A stretch of DNA of 42,794 bases from Blastopirellula sp. (GTDB lineage: Bacteria > Planctomycetota > Planctomycetia > Pirellulales > Pirellulaceae). The notes beneath the pieces are model-generated. The model was given only the letters and a program-made list of their open reading frames with translations. It did no database searches and was not told the origin of the DNA. Shown here in pieces: positions 32,638 through 41,830 of the stretch. Position 1 is the stretch's first letter; each line of letters starts with the position of its first letter. The translations under genes and the position numbers were made by a program. The stretch covers positions 1 to 42,794 of the forward strand of contig NVWB01000034.1 in NCBI GenBank assembly GCA_002733575.1. The letters are read 5' to 3'.

Positions 32638-33103
32638 TGGAATTCTAGACCTTCGCAAGCGTTGGTAACCTCTATCGATAGTATCGACAGGGCAAAGAAT
32701 GCGGCTTGAATAAATTACTCCGAATTTAGTGCTTAGTCATAGCTACTGAACTCACGCTAGCTAAGTGTGAGTTGGATTTACCTTCGACACACATTTTGAA
32801 AACAAATGATTCGCTCTCGTCTCACTCGGTAATCAGCAAGATAAATGGAATGCTTCTTTGTGTAGAGAGAGTAACACTTTAGCTTGCTTGATCGATGGGA
32901 ATGGGGAACGAGTGCCCTCCAGATAAAGAGTACACATAGACTTTCTGCTAGATCGAGGGCATAGAAATCCACGATGGTGTTAAAGAAAAGCTTCTATTTA
33001 TGCCGAAATTTGATTCTAGATACCCTCAAAAAGGGCTTCTAGAATCAATGCTATCAATTATGTTTAAGTTAGATTTTTCAACTCAGCACGAACAGGTGTG
33101 TCT
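32638..33103. other. Divergent region before the small secreted protein
   Basis: It contains an inverted repeat AACTCAC / GTGAGTT (32749-32773, 11-nt loop) and the stronger one at 33011-33047. Short open frames in it show no coding signal. Confidence 0.5.
33011..33047. promoter_or_regulatory. Strong inverted repeat upstream of the 33104 gene
   Basis: Arms TGATTCTAGA / TCTAGAATCA (10 bp, perfect) enclose a second stem CCCT / AGGG. It ends 57 bp before the start codon. There is no T-run after it, so an operator or leader hairpin is more likely than a terminator. Confidence 0.6.
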
Positions 33104-33820
33104 ATGTCTTGCCCTTGTATCAAGCTAGTAGGGTTTTTCTGCCTCGCAATCATCGGACAGGTAGCAAACGCTCAAACACCACCTCAACCTCTGCCGTATT
33201 CTCCAGAAGGTAGCATCGTTGAGACAGTGAGTGTGTCTTCAACTCTAAAAATTGAAGAACAGGCCCCAGTGAGCGTGGCCTCTGCCTGTGATACTTGTTC
33301 GGGCAACTCTTCGTGTCAAAATAGCTGCTGTTCTTCTAAATTAATTCCCCGCCTGAAAAGATTTCATTCAGGCTACAATTTCAACGACCGCCCTTTTGGC
33401 AGTTATTACTATCAAATACAGCACGCTCATATCGCGAGCGGCATGGCCAAGCAATTGGTGCTTTATCAATATGATTTTAAGAATGAGATTCAAGCAAGTC
33501 ATACACTCAACGAATATGGCGAGGCCCAGTTGGGTAAACTTGCAGAGCGTGTTATGCGATTAGGACAACCGGTTGTCATTCAAAAATCGCCTCAAGGGCC
33601 TGAACTAGATGAAAAACGACGAGCACACGTTGTAACGCAGCTTGCAAAACATGAGATCTCCGCAGACATGGTCGTGGTGCAAAGAGTCCTGATTTCTGGA
33701 TTAGGCGCAGCGGGTGAAACCATGGGTAACCAAAGCCAATGGAATATGATCTACCAAAATCGATTGATTCAGACACGTGACCAAGGAAACAGCCGGATTG
33801 GACAATCGTTCAGCCAGTAG
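33104..33820 (+). CDS. Secreted planctomycete protein, OmpA-like C-terminal half
   Basis: The protein has 238 residues from ATG 33104 (an in-frame GTG lies at 33098). It has a signal peptide (LVGFFCLAIIGQVANAQ), a Cys-rich segment (CDTCSGNSSCQNSCC, about 64-78) that could form disulfides or bind a cofactor, and a C-terminal half (LVLYQYDFKNE ... LNEYGEAQLGKLAERVMRL ... GPELDEKRRAHVV) with the pattern of a family widespread in planctomycetes and faintly similar to OmpA C-terminal domains. A relict of a related gene lies at 9317-9511. Confidence 0.7.
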   Translation: MSCPCIKLVGFFCLAIIGQVANAQTPPQPLPYSPEGSIVETVSVSSTLKIEEQAPVSVASACDTCSGNSSCQNSCCSSKLIPRLKRFHSGYNFNDRPFGSYYYQIQHAHIASGMAKQLVLYQYDFKNEIQASHTLNEYGEAQLGKLAERVMRLGQPVVIQKSPQGPELDEKRRAHVVTQLAKHEISADMVVVQRVLISGLGAAGETMGNQSQWNMIYQNRLIQTRDQGNSRIGQSFSQ

Positions 33821-33898
33821 TAACTGATTCTTAGTTGTGCCTAGACGTCCAATCCCGTTGATCAAGTGCTGAGGGTTTGCCTTTGCTCTGACCTCTTA

Positions 33899-36800
33899 TT
33901 AATCCCATTTGGCAAACAGATTATCTGCATGAGCCATCTGCTTGGCTTTAGATACTTTGTCGGATAGCAACTGAAGAATCGATTCATCTTTGTCGGTCGC
34001 CACATCAAGCAGTCGCTCATCAACGCTAAAGAATTCATCACTTTCTGCCCAGACCGCATCCAGATTCCGCAGGGTCTTTTCGTTACTATTTTTCTTTCCC
34101 TTGCTAGGTAAGTCGATTACCTTGCCGTTCTTGTTTGTCTTGGTTCTGGTTGAAGTCCCATCGTCGTCGCTAGTGGTCACACTCACAGATTGGTTCGCAA
34201 GGGTGTCAAACGCATCGTCGGAACTGGCGTCATTCACACTGATGGTAATCGTGCTAAGTTGGCTGCCATCGACTTCCTGATCATCGACGCCGGTAACGGT
34301 GACCGTTTGGGCCACATTCCAATTGGCCGCAGTGAATGTGAGTGTGGTTACATTGGCGATCACTTCACCAGTGTCACTCGAACTGATCGTGAGCACCACG
34401 TCAGTGAGTGGTTGTGCGGTCAAGACTACACGAAAGGTATCGCTAGTGCCCGATTCACTGACACTGGTCGATCCGCCCGTTTCCGTGACCGTGAAGCCTG
34501 TCGTGTCATCATCGGTAGTTGTGACAATCACTGATTGATCTGCCAGGCCGTCAAACGCATCATCAGAACTGGCATCATTCACGCTCACGGTGATGAGGCT
34601 GAGTTGGTTGCCATCGACTGCCACATCATCCATTCCTGTGACCGTTACCGTTTGGGCCACATTCCAGTTAGCCGCAGTGAAAATGAGTGTGGTTTTATTT
34701 ACGGTTGCTTCACCGGTGTCGCTTGAACTGACAGTGAACGCTACATCCGTGAGTGGCTGCGAGGCTAAAACCACGCTGAAGGTATCGCTGGTGCCCGATT
34801 CACTGACACTGGTCGTGCCGCCAGATTCCGTAATTAGAAAGCCCGGTGTATCGTTATCGGTAGTAGTGACGCTCACTGATTGATCAGCCAGATCGTCAAA
34901 CGCATTGTCAGAACTTGTATCGTTTACGCTCACAGTGATGAGGCTGAGTTGGTTGCCATCGACTGCCACATCGTCCACACCAGTGACCGTCACCGTTTGA
35001 GCTAGATTCCAGTTAGCCGCAGTGAACGTGAGTGTGGTTATACTCGTTGTTACTTCACCTAGATCGCTCGAACTAACAGTGAGCACAACATTAGTGAGGG
35101 GCTTGGAAGTTAATACTACGTTGAAGGTATCACTCGCTCCTGCTTCACTAACACTGGTCGTGCCAGCTGTTTGTGTGATCAGGAAACCAGGTGCATCGTC
35201 ATCGGTAGTCGTCACGTATACCGTTTGGTCTGCCAAACTGTCGAAGGCATCATCAGAATTCGCAGCATCAACCGAGATCGTAACCGTAGAACTCTGGCTT
35301 CCGTCAACGATTTCGTCATCAACTCCGGTCACGGTGACCGTTTGGGCTACGTTCCAGTTGGCTGCTGTGAAGATAAGCGTGCTCTTGTCAACTGTCGCTT
35401 CACCTGTGTCACCACTATTAATTATCAATACGACATCGGTCACTGGCGGCGAGGTCAGAACCACGTCAAAGCTGTCGCTCGTTCCTGTTTCACTTACTGC
35501 TGTATTGCCGCTCGATTCAGTAATCGTGAAGCCTGCAGTATTATTCACATCGTTATCGCTGGTGGAAACTGTGACGGCTTGAGTTGCAAGTCCATCGAAT
35601 GCATCGTCAGACGTAGCATCGTCGATACTTACATTTATTGTCGTGACCTGATCACCATCGACAAGATTATCATCTACACCAGTCACAGTCACGGTTTGGG
35701 CCACGTTCCAGTTGGCTGCGGTGAATGTGAGCGTGCTCTTATTAACACTAGCTTCGCCTGTGTCACCACTACTAATGGTCAACACCACATTGGTCAACGG
35801 CTGCGAAGTAAGGACCACGTCGAAGCTGTCGCTCGTGCCCGATTCACTGACACTAGTTGTGCCTCCCGACTCGGTCACAATGAAGCCGGCAGTATCATTG
35901 TCGCTGGTAGTAACATTCACGAATTGATCGACGAGGTTATCGAAAGCATCATCGGAATTAGCATCGTCTACACGCACGCTGATTACCGTACTTTGGTTGC
36001 CGTCCACGGCAACATCATCCACGCCAGTCACGGTCACTGTTTGTGCCACATTCCAGTTGGCTGCGGTGAAGGTAAGCGTACTCTTATTAACCGTAGCTTC
36101 GCCTGTATTACCACTACTGATCGTCAACACCACATCGGTCAACGGCTGCGAGGTGAGGACTACGTCGAAGCTGTCGCTCGTTCCTGCTTCACTGACGCCG
36201 GTCGTGCCACTTGATTCGGTCACACTATAGCCAGCAGGCACTACGTTGTCGCCGGATGCCTCAACCAATACTGAGTACTGTCCCAGCTCGCCATAATTCC
36301 CGCTGTTCACCACTTCAATAAAATAGTCGCCTGCCGCCAATGTTAATGTGGTACTTGCTCCTAAAGATTGCGTAGGAGCGTCGGTGGCTATGAGTTGACC
36401 GCTAGAATTATAAACGCGTAACTCGGCGTTAAGGTTGGCGCTGTATTCATCGACTAGCACCGAAATCGATACATCGCCAGAGGATGTAAATTGGAAATAA
36501 TCGGCATCTGTCAAACTCGTTAGAATACCCTCGGCTTGGAAAACTCCACCAATTCCGGACATAACTGTAGCAGACCCAATACTGTCGCCATGGTCATCAT
36601 CACGCAAACCGAACGTATTGATGCTGCTAGAAATAACTGCGATATCATCCTGAAATGTGATCGAAGACTCTCCGCTATGTGTGTCACCGGTTTGCCAAAT
36701 CTCACGATTCAAACCAAAGTCAGGCGTATTCATGATCCCATTGGGTTGCGAGTTACTTCCCCCGTAATGCCGGAGTCGTAATGCGTGTCCAAACTCATGC

Positions 36801-37792
36801 GAACTGGTGTTGCCCATCTCCAAAGCCTGGGCCATGATCTGGTCCGAAGATTCGTTTCCATAAAAGGAAAAACTCTCCGCAAACACGAAGCCGACATTAT
36901 CGGAAGCAGAGCCCGATGCGTAGCTATTTCGGTACGCGACTCCTATCGTGCCACCGCTATATCCTAGATCTGATCCCGATCCGCCAATTACCAAATGATA
37001 GGCTTCTGCGTTGTTAAAAGAGCCAGGATCAACCGTGGTTACATTCACATTAAACAGGCTGTAGTCCTCAGCAACGACTCGCCAGATGTTTTCCATCGCC
37101 ATCTGCTCGGCAGGCGAGAAAGTGGTCGAATCGTTATCAAAGCCGAACGCCGCGATTGAGTAAGCACCCTTGAGATTTGCCCAAGAGTCGTTCGTGCTAG
37201 AGTGTCCATTAAAATCAAGATAGAGCGTATCACTCGCACCCAGGTTACTATTAAATACCGGAACCGTCGTGGAATAGCTTGTTTCACTGTAGAGAATAAA
37301 ATCGTAAAGTCCGGTAGAGCTAGAGCTTCCTTCAACAGAAACTCGGTACGTTCCTGCACTCAAGTCACTGTACAGTGAAGAGTCGGCCGAATCACTGGTA
37401 CTGGAAGTATTATTTAATTTAAAACCATCGAAGTCATAGCCGTTGTTATTGAAATCAATCTGAGTTCCAGAAGAGTTGTAGACACGAATGATTGAATCAA
37501 GATTGCTTAGTCCCGTTTCCCGAGCATCGATATCAAAGAAGACTCCTGCATCATCCGCGAGGGTAAATTCAAAGAAATCTAAATCACCAGCAGCGTCGAT
37601 ATTGCCATGAATCGTAGTTCGCTCAGCACTGACTTCAATGGCCATCGCCTGGGCAAGCGAATCATTGGGACCAAGCTCTCCATACTCAAGGGCCAGCATT
37701 CTGCGAGCTTCAAGTGGTTCAAAACGCGACACGCGCACATTAGACTTCCGAACACTCTTCTGACGTAACTGATTGAATCGACGATTAGACAT
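33899..37792 (-). CDS. Large surface zinc metalloprotease with six repeats
   Basis: The protein has 1,297 residues from ATG 37792 (GGAG upstream; ATG 37807 also possible). The N-terminus carries RFEPLEARRMLA, the planctomycete LEPRxLL-like motif on exported proteins. Pre-peptidase-type domains follow, then a metzincin-like catalytic site HEFGHALRLRHYG (332-344; three zinc His and the Glu base). A second pre-peptidase domain is followed by six repeats of ~112 residues, each beginning GF-TESGGTTSVSESGTSD-like, with TFTAANWNVAQTVTVTGVDD at the middle; they resemble Calx-beta/Ig-like extracellular modules with Asp-rich calcium-type turns. The C-terminus is basic, then acidic, with no PEP-CTERM tail. 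It probably degrades or binds an extracellular substrate. Confidence 0.88.
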   Translation of the reverse strand: MSNRRFNQLRQKSVRKSNVRVSRFEPLEARRMLALEYGELGPNDSLAQAMAIEVSAERTTIHGNIDAAGDLDFFEFTLADDAGVFFDIDARETGLSNLDSIIRVYNSSGTQIDFNNNGYDFDGFKLNNTSSTSDSADSSLYSDLSAGTYRVSVEGSSSSTGLYDFILYSETSYSTTVPVFNSNLGASDTLYLDFNGHSSTNDSWANLKGAYSIAAFGFDNDSTTFSPAEQMAMENIWRVVAEDYSLFNVNVTTVDPGSFNNAEAYHLVIGGSGSDLGYSGGTIGVAYRNSYASGSASDNVGFVFAESFSFYGNESSDQIMAQALEMGNTSSHEFGHALRLRHYGGSNSQPNGIMNTPDFGLNREIWQTGDTHSGESSITFQDDIAVISSSINTFGLRDDDHGDSIGSATVMSGIGGVFQAEGILTSLTDADYFQFTSSGDVSISVLVDEYSANLNAELRVYNSSGQLIATDAPTQSLGASTTLTLAAGDYFIEVVNSGNYGELGQYSVLVEASGDNVVPAGYSVTESSGTTGVSEAGTSDSFDVVLTSQPLTDVVLTISSGNTGEATVNKSTLTFTAANWNVAQTVTVTGVDDVAVDGNQSTVISVRVDDANSDDAFDNLVDQFVNVTTSDNDTAGFIVTESGGTTSVSESGTSDSFDVVLTSQPLTNVVLTISSGDTGEASVNKSTLTFTAANWNVAQTVTVTGVDDNLVDGDQVTTINVSIDDATSDDAFDGLATQAVTVSTSDNDVNNTAGFTITESSGNTAVSETGTSDSFDVVLTSPPVTDVVLIINSGDTGEATVDKSTLIFTAANWNVAQTVTVTGVDDEIVDGSQSSTVTISVDAANSDDAFDSLADQTVYVTTTDDDAPGFLITQTAGTTSVSEAGASDTFNVVLTSKPLTNVVLTVSSSDLGEVTTSITTLTFTAANWNLAQTVTVTGVDDVAVDGNQLSLITVSVNDTSSDNAFDDLADQSVSVTTTDNDTPGFLITESGGTTSVSESGTSDTFSVVLASQPLTDVAFTVSSSDTGEATVNKTTLIFTAANWNVAQTVTVTGMDDVAVDGNQLSLITVSVNDASSDDAFDGLADQSVIVTTTDDDTTGFTVTETGGSTSVSESGTSDTFRVVLTAQPLTDVVLTISSSDTGEVIANVTTLTFTAANWNVAQTVTVTGVDDQEVDGSQLSTITISVNDASSDDAFDTLANQSVSVTTSDDDGTSTRTKTNKNGKVIDLPSKGKKNSNEKTLRNLDAVWAESDEFFSVDERLLDVATDKDESILQLLSDKVSKAKQMAHADNLFAKWD
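34165..36235 (-). repeat. Six ~340-bp tandem repeats in the metalloprotease gene
   Basis: The repeats are similar at the DNA level and create long antisense open frames (for example 35171-36214 plus) that are artefacts. Blocks such as CACATTCCAGTTGGC and ACGGTCAC recur in each unit. Adjacent units differ mostly at third positions, consistent with repeated duplication and some homogenisation. Confidence 0.9.
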
Positions 37793-37873
37793 AGCAAAAA
37801 ACTCCAACGAAGGCAGATATCAATTACATTTCAGCCTGCTGGCCAAAGAAGGCAAAATGTACATCAAGGCGAA

Positions 37874-37890
37874 GTGTCCACTATGGACAC
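37874..37890. promoter_or_regulatory. Palindrome upstream of the metalloprotease
   Basis: A perfect 7-bp dyad GTGTCCA-CTA-TGGACAC lies about 80 bp before the metalloprotease start. GTGTCCA also occurs in the dyad near the pilin promoter (23021-23027). Confidence 0.5.
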
Positions 37891-37995
37891 AGGAAAAAAT
37901 CATTTTTCGGAAAGACTTTACAACAATCCCCGTTTTGATCAAAGGGACGTTCTATCTTGCACCGATTTTCTCGCTAGATACTCTTCATTTTCAAG

Positions 37996-38022
37996 CGGTG
38001 TTCCGTTTTTTTAAGAACACCG
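37996..38022. repeat. 8-bp inverted repeat
   Basis: Arms CGGTGTTC / GAACACCG enclose CGTTTTTTTAA. The T-run is inside the loop, so it is not a standard terminator; an operator is possible. Confidence 0.5.
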
Positions 38023-38052
38023 AAAAAATGCCTGCCTAGAGCGTCTTCTACT

Positions 38053-38208
38053 GAAATAGTTCAGCCATTGGAAGTAGTATTGTCGTTGGCAATTTTTGAT
38101 TGTCTGACAGAATTTAACGGGAACCCGAAGCAATATCTAGTCTTGCTAGTAACTACCTGTTCTCCCTCGTTTTCAGGCTATTCCAATGGTTGAACTATTT
38201 CCTTTTTT
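38053..38208 (+). ncRNA. Candidate structured RNA closed by a 21-bp stem, ending in a T-run
   Basis: Arms GAAATAGTTCAGCCATTGGAA (38053-38073; 21 bases) and 38181-38201 are complementary except for one position that would be a G-U pair in RNA from the plus strand. The spacer holds a hairpin ATTGTC-GTT-GGCAAT and a CTAG-TCTTG-CTAG hairpin. The right arm is followed by CTTTTTTT. The layout (long closing stem, internal hairpins, T-run) fits a small RNA of about 155 nt or a MITE-like element. The family is not recognised. Confidence 0.4.
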
Positions 38209-38920
38209 TAACTTGCCACTATGGAATAAACCGATCCAAAGCACTTTGTGCCTGACTCTGTAAGCTTGGACTGGTAGATAACGCCAATTTTTGTCTGCTG
38301 AATCTACTGAGTAATTCACGACATAAACCATGCGATATCGGCCCAAAGCGAGAGTAATAACCGCACCAACTTGATCTCAATTAGATCAGGCACTTTTGAT
38401 TAGTTGTTGATAAGATTGGTTTGAATAGTTGCACGACCGACTGTATCTCAGTCCCCTTCGTCATGTCCATCTGAACTCTACCTTAGCTTTTTCGACGCGG
38501 CTGGAGCAAAATCATTTAATGGTAAAGAATAAACCTGAATAAGAATCCTGAACTTGAGATTCTAGAGGGCTGCTCTCAAGCTCCCCTTATGCCTGAAATA
38601 AACTTGATTTACCTCAATTATTTAGTTGAACACAATAATTCAACAAAAAAGAATACGCCACAAGTTGTTTAATAGAATTAACTTACAAGATTTCCCTGGC
38701 AGTCTCAAAAATAACAGTCAATTTAGTTTGTCAGGATTGGGTAGGCAGCGGCCTATAGGTATATAGAGACACAGTGAAGCTTAAAATATCTAATAACTTT
38801 TCGCTGTAGATCAAGAAATGGATTAATCAGCAGATATAATAGATACAAGTTTGAATCAACTTTACTGACTTAAAAAGTGTACTCGGTTGAGATTTCACTC
38901 TCATACTTAAGGGCAATACA

Positions 38921-39688
38921 ATGAGACGCATAATCTTTGGGGCAATTACATCGGTACTATTTTTGGCTGGATACGCAGCTGGCAATGTCGAAGGCGCCAT
39001 AATACAAGTTGCCAATGGAGTACTCAGTGTAAGCGACAACACACTCCTCAGAGATCCTGTTGGTGATACTAACTGGAATGCCGCAATGTTGACGTGGAGT
39101 GTGGAGTTAGATGACACTTCAAGTTTGTTCACCTACAAGTATACATTTGACAACGGCAGAACTGACGATAAGAGTTTCTTGAGTCATATGACGGTTGAAC
39201 TGTCGCCCAATTTCTCGACAGCAGATATAGGCACAGGTACAACAACCAATTGGGAACTGGGGGTTGACGGAGCAGCAGATAATGTTGACGGAACTCTCAC
39301 CAACATATATGGCCTCAAATGGCAAGCGGATGCTAGCGGTTTCACGGCGGACATCGTAACTGCCAGAATTCCGATATGGGGCGACATTTACTTGAAAGAC
39401 GGGAGCGTCAGCGCGTACAATGCGGGATACGTCGATAATGAAAATCTTACTCTGAACAACCCATTGTCGATAGCGTACGATCCGATCGTGTTCACAGGAG
39501 TAATTCCTGGCGATCAAGCGAACATCTCAGGATTTAATTGGCTCGCCACGCCTGACACAGATATTCTCCCTCCAGATCCTGATGAAGTCATCCCTGAACC
39601 AGCAACGATGGCCATCTGGGGCATGCTTACTGGCTTCGCTACATTGTTTGGGTATCGAAAACGCAAACTAGCGACTGCGACTGCTTAA
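38921..39688 (+). CDS. PEP-CTERM sorting domain protein
   Basis: This is a 255-residue exported protein. The signal peptide (IIFGAITSVLFLAGYAAGN) is followed by a beta-rich domain with repeated Asp-Thr/Asn-Gly turns and no visible catalytic motif. The PEP-CTERM tail (PEPATMAIWGMLTGFATLFG, then YRKRKLATATA) is identical in protein to the tail of the 9614 gene, although the bodies of the two proteins do not share obvious sequence. A terminator follows at 39723-39750. Exosortase-dependent release or anchoring outside the cell is expected. Confidence 0.9.
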   Translation: MRRIIFGAITSVLFLAGYAAGNVEGAIIQVANGVLSVSDNTLLRDPVGDTNWNAAMLTWSVELDDTSSLFTYKYTFDNGRTDDKSFLSHMTVELSPNFSTADIGTGTTTNWELGVDGAADNVDGTLTNIYGLKWQADASGFTADIVTARIPIWGDIYLKDGSVSAYNAGYVDNENLTLNNPLSIAYDPIVFTGVIPGDQANISGFNWLATPDTDILPPDPDEVIPEPATMAIWGMLTGFATLFGYRKRKLATATA

Positions 39689-39940
39689 GCGAGAATCAAA
39701 AGTAGAAACGATAGAACGTAAGAAAGGCCGCTCACAGCAGAGCGGTCTTTTAGCTTTGAGGGTTAGCGAATCCCTGTCGCTCTTTTTCAGAAACTCTCAT
39801 CGAGTTCCCATTCAGCTTGATCTCAACGAATCGCTCTACTGAACATAGAAACGTTCATAAAACGGCCCATCTATCGTGAACAGCCGATTCAGACGCATCT
39901 CGTTAAACCCTATAAAATAGGGCGTCAGAACATTTCCACG
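39593..39940 (+). repeat. PEP-CTERM tail + 3' region cassette, copy 3
   Basis: It includes the PEP tail, terminator, a single CGTTCATAA unit, ATCTATCGTGAACAG, the CCCTAT-AAA-ATAGGG hairpin (39908-39922) and CAGAACATTTCC. An extra segment of about 50 bp (AACTCTCATCGAGTTCCC region) is inserted compared with copies 1 and 2. Confidence 0.85.
39723..39750 (+). terminator. Intrinsic terminator of the second PEP-CTERM gene
   Basis: An 11-bp stem AAAGGCCGCTC / GAGCGGTCTTT with one G-U pair and a 6-nt loop is followed by TAGCTTTG. Confidence 0.85.
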
Positions 39941-40145
39941 CTCCTTCTACAACAAGTATTACTTGTACACGATTCAGGCTTGCAACATGAATAACCGTGG
40001 AAAATTTCTGATTGATAAAGCACCTCCAAAAACGAGAGTGAGATGAGTCAGAAGCCAACTCAGGATAAGAATGCCTGGGCAAGATAATTTGCCTTAGCCA
40101 CGAAAGAGAAGATATCCGCATCGCCGTGAATAGCTAAGATTCCTC

Positions 40146-40162
40146 TCAAGTATATTGACACG
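40146..40162 (+). repeat. 17-bp direct repeat, right copy
   Basis: Identical to 7851-7867 (TCAAGTATATTGACACG). Confidence 0.6.
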
Positions 40163-40741
40163 TTTTTGGCCAGAAATTAGGTGTTCAATTTGACTTGATC
40201 TGAGCGTTGCGTTAGCCGATTCCGAGAGTCCAAACTCAACAGAAAGAATGTCCGTAAAGTGGTAGGTACATTACAATGTATATCTTACGATACGCAATCT
40301 TTTACGCTTGAGTTTCTTTCCTCTAAATCATAGTCAGCAAACACGTTAGGAATATCCTATTACATTTTGGATAGATTGCGAATAGCCTTTTCAACCACTT
40401 AAACCTAGGCGTTCAGTTAATCTAAAGCCTTCGGGAGGAATCTAATCGCCGACCTAAGGTTTATGAAACCGGCTATATACTCTCCTGACATAGCTTGTCA
40501 AATGGTGCCATGTATGGCTTATCTCTGCCTTCGATACGGGGCTGTCGATGTAATAGAATTTACTAGAGGCCACTGAATTATCCCATTTGACCCAACGCTA
40601 TGTTTTTCAAATGCGATCTACAGCGTTTGGCATCTTGGTATTATTGGAAATAGATTTCGTGTTGCACCGCAGTGTGACCATTGTTGGATACCGTCGGCAA
40701 CTCTTGGGGCTGAAGCAGATTTTGGCCACCTGTGACCACAA

Positions 40742-40799
40742 AGCACGAGACGAGAGACTTGAACCCGCACGGGGTTACCCCCACTGGATTTTGAATCCA
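40742..40799 (-). pseudogene. 3' fragment of tRNA-Leu(CAA), probable attachment-site remnant
   Basis: On the minus strand the sequence TGGA-TTCAAAA-TCCAG reads as an anticodon arm with anticodon CAA. It is followed by a long variable arm (GGGGGTAACCCC) typical of tRNA-Leu and a T-arm with loop TTCAAGT. Sequence upstream (40800 onward) has no acceptor 5' strand or D-arm, and the first anticodon-stem pair is already lost, so only the 3' half is present. Tyrosine integrases commonly recombine at the anticodon arm; a truncated integrase lies 540 bp away. Confidence 0.7.
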
Positions 40800-41342
40800 C
40801 TGTGGCACTTAGTCTAAGTCCTTCAAGTATCGCCTCTCACAACTTCTAGAATTCACGCGTTGCACCGTTGGTTGCACACAAGTCTTGAGAGGGGATGATT
40901 CTTCCAGACTTTCAGCCTGATACATCCCAGATATTCTTGCACAAGCAGCACAGCATTTTGGAAACTCCACCTCTAAAACGTGTACCGTTGTTGAACAACA
41001 ATCCCCTAAATTCATCCTTTGGACACAGTAAGCGATGTAAAGAATTCAATGGACATCCCATTTTTGAACTTCCCTAACTACAGAGTCCAGTGCGGTTTTG
41101 AGAGTGACGTTCACTTGGTTGTTCCGAAGAAAATTTATCAATTATCTAAGCCATCAGCGCTACACTTTTAGACGCCCTAAAGTAGTAAAGTGAATTCTCT
41201 CTGATTTGCCAAAGAACATGACGGTTTATTCATCGAATTTCTGAGTGATTGCGACATAATAGCGTATGAATTAGTGGAAGGATGTTCATGCCGAAGGTCG
41301 CTGGGCTAATACAGGGGTGCGGTAGATATTGAGAAGGGCATC

Positions 41343-41738
41343 GTGAGTGTCTACTCTGAAACTTCCAAGGGACGCCGTGATCGAACACTTCCCCTCAACA
41401 TTGAACTTTCGAAGCTGCTGTTGGAATGGCGGGATTCTTTTCAATCAATCGAAGCCGATGATTTAATCTTGCCTTGGGAGAAGAACACTTACCGAGCCTT
41501 TTACGACGACTGGAAGCGAATTGTCAGCAGTGCTGGGCTTCCTAAGGGAATGAAGCCGGTTCCAAAGAACTTTCGTTCAACGTGTGGTAGCGAGTTGATT
41601 GAAGCAGGAGTGCCAACGATGGTTGTCAAAGATTTTCTGGGACATGCCAGCGTAACAACGACCGAGGCCTTTTACGTCAACACACAAAATGCCCTTCGAC
41701 CAGCGGCGGAGAAGCGACGGAAGATGCTGGAGGGGTGA
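41343..41738 (+). pseudogene. Truncated tyrosine recombinase (C-terminal catalytic fragment)
   Basis: About 130 residues remain. KGRRDRTLPLN corresponds to the region carrying the catalytic Lys. KNFRSTCGSELIEAG holds the second catalytic Arg, but Lys replaces the usual His of HxxR. LGHASVTTTEAFYVN has the third conserved His and the Tyr nucleophile. The reading extends upstream in frame to about 41321 (VDIEKGIV), then a frameshift near 41310 breaks the TWANVD-like segment. The first catalytic Arg and the DNA-binding domain are absent. It is a remnant of an integrase probably linked to the tRNA fragment. Confidence 0.8.
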
Positions 41739-41830
41739 ATGGAGAAAGGTTTGAGCTACAAAATCAGCTGGATTGTGCCGCTGGTTTCGGTATACTCATA
41801 TTATTAGTTCGTATTTTGAAAGTCACGGCG

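Larger units (their letters stand above)
37793..38920. other. 1.1-kb gene-free region
   Basis: No believable gene is present; the frame at 37773-38039 is not supported. It contains dyads at 37874-37890 and 37996-38022 and a hairpin-closed element at 38053-38208 ending in a T-run. From about 38210 to 38920 only small palindromes were seen (for example GACTG-TATCT-CAGTC). The PEP-CTERM promoter should lie near its right end. Confidence 0.5.
39751..41342. other. Gene-poor region with cassette end, repeats and tRNA fragment
   Basis: It holds the cassette end (to 39940), a palindrome ACAAGT-ATT-ACTTGT (39952-39966), the right copy of the 17-bp repeat (40146-40162), GTTGCACCG at 40661 and 40859 plus GTTGCAC at 40871, and the tRNA-Leu fragment (40742-40799). 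No coding sequence was supported. Confidence 0.5.

Noticed and set aside
35171-36214. 347-codon plus-strand open frame and several shorter ones nearby
   Set aside because: They are antisense to the six repeats of the metalloprotease; their periodic sequence reflects the repeat DNA.
37773-38039. 88-codon plus-strand frame after the metalloprotease start
   Set aside because: It overlaps the metalloprotease start region and two dyads; the composition is not protein-like.
40742-40830. Complete tRNA-Leu gene
   Set aside because: No acceptor 5' strand or D-arm can be found on the 5' side, and one anticodon-stem pair is broken.
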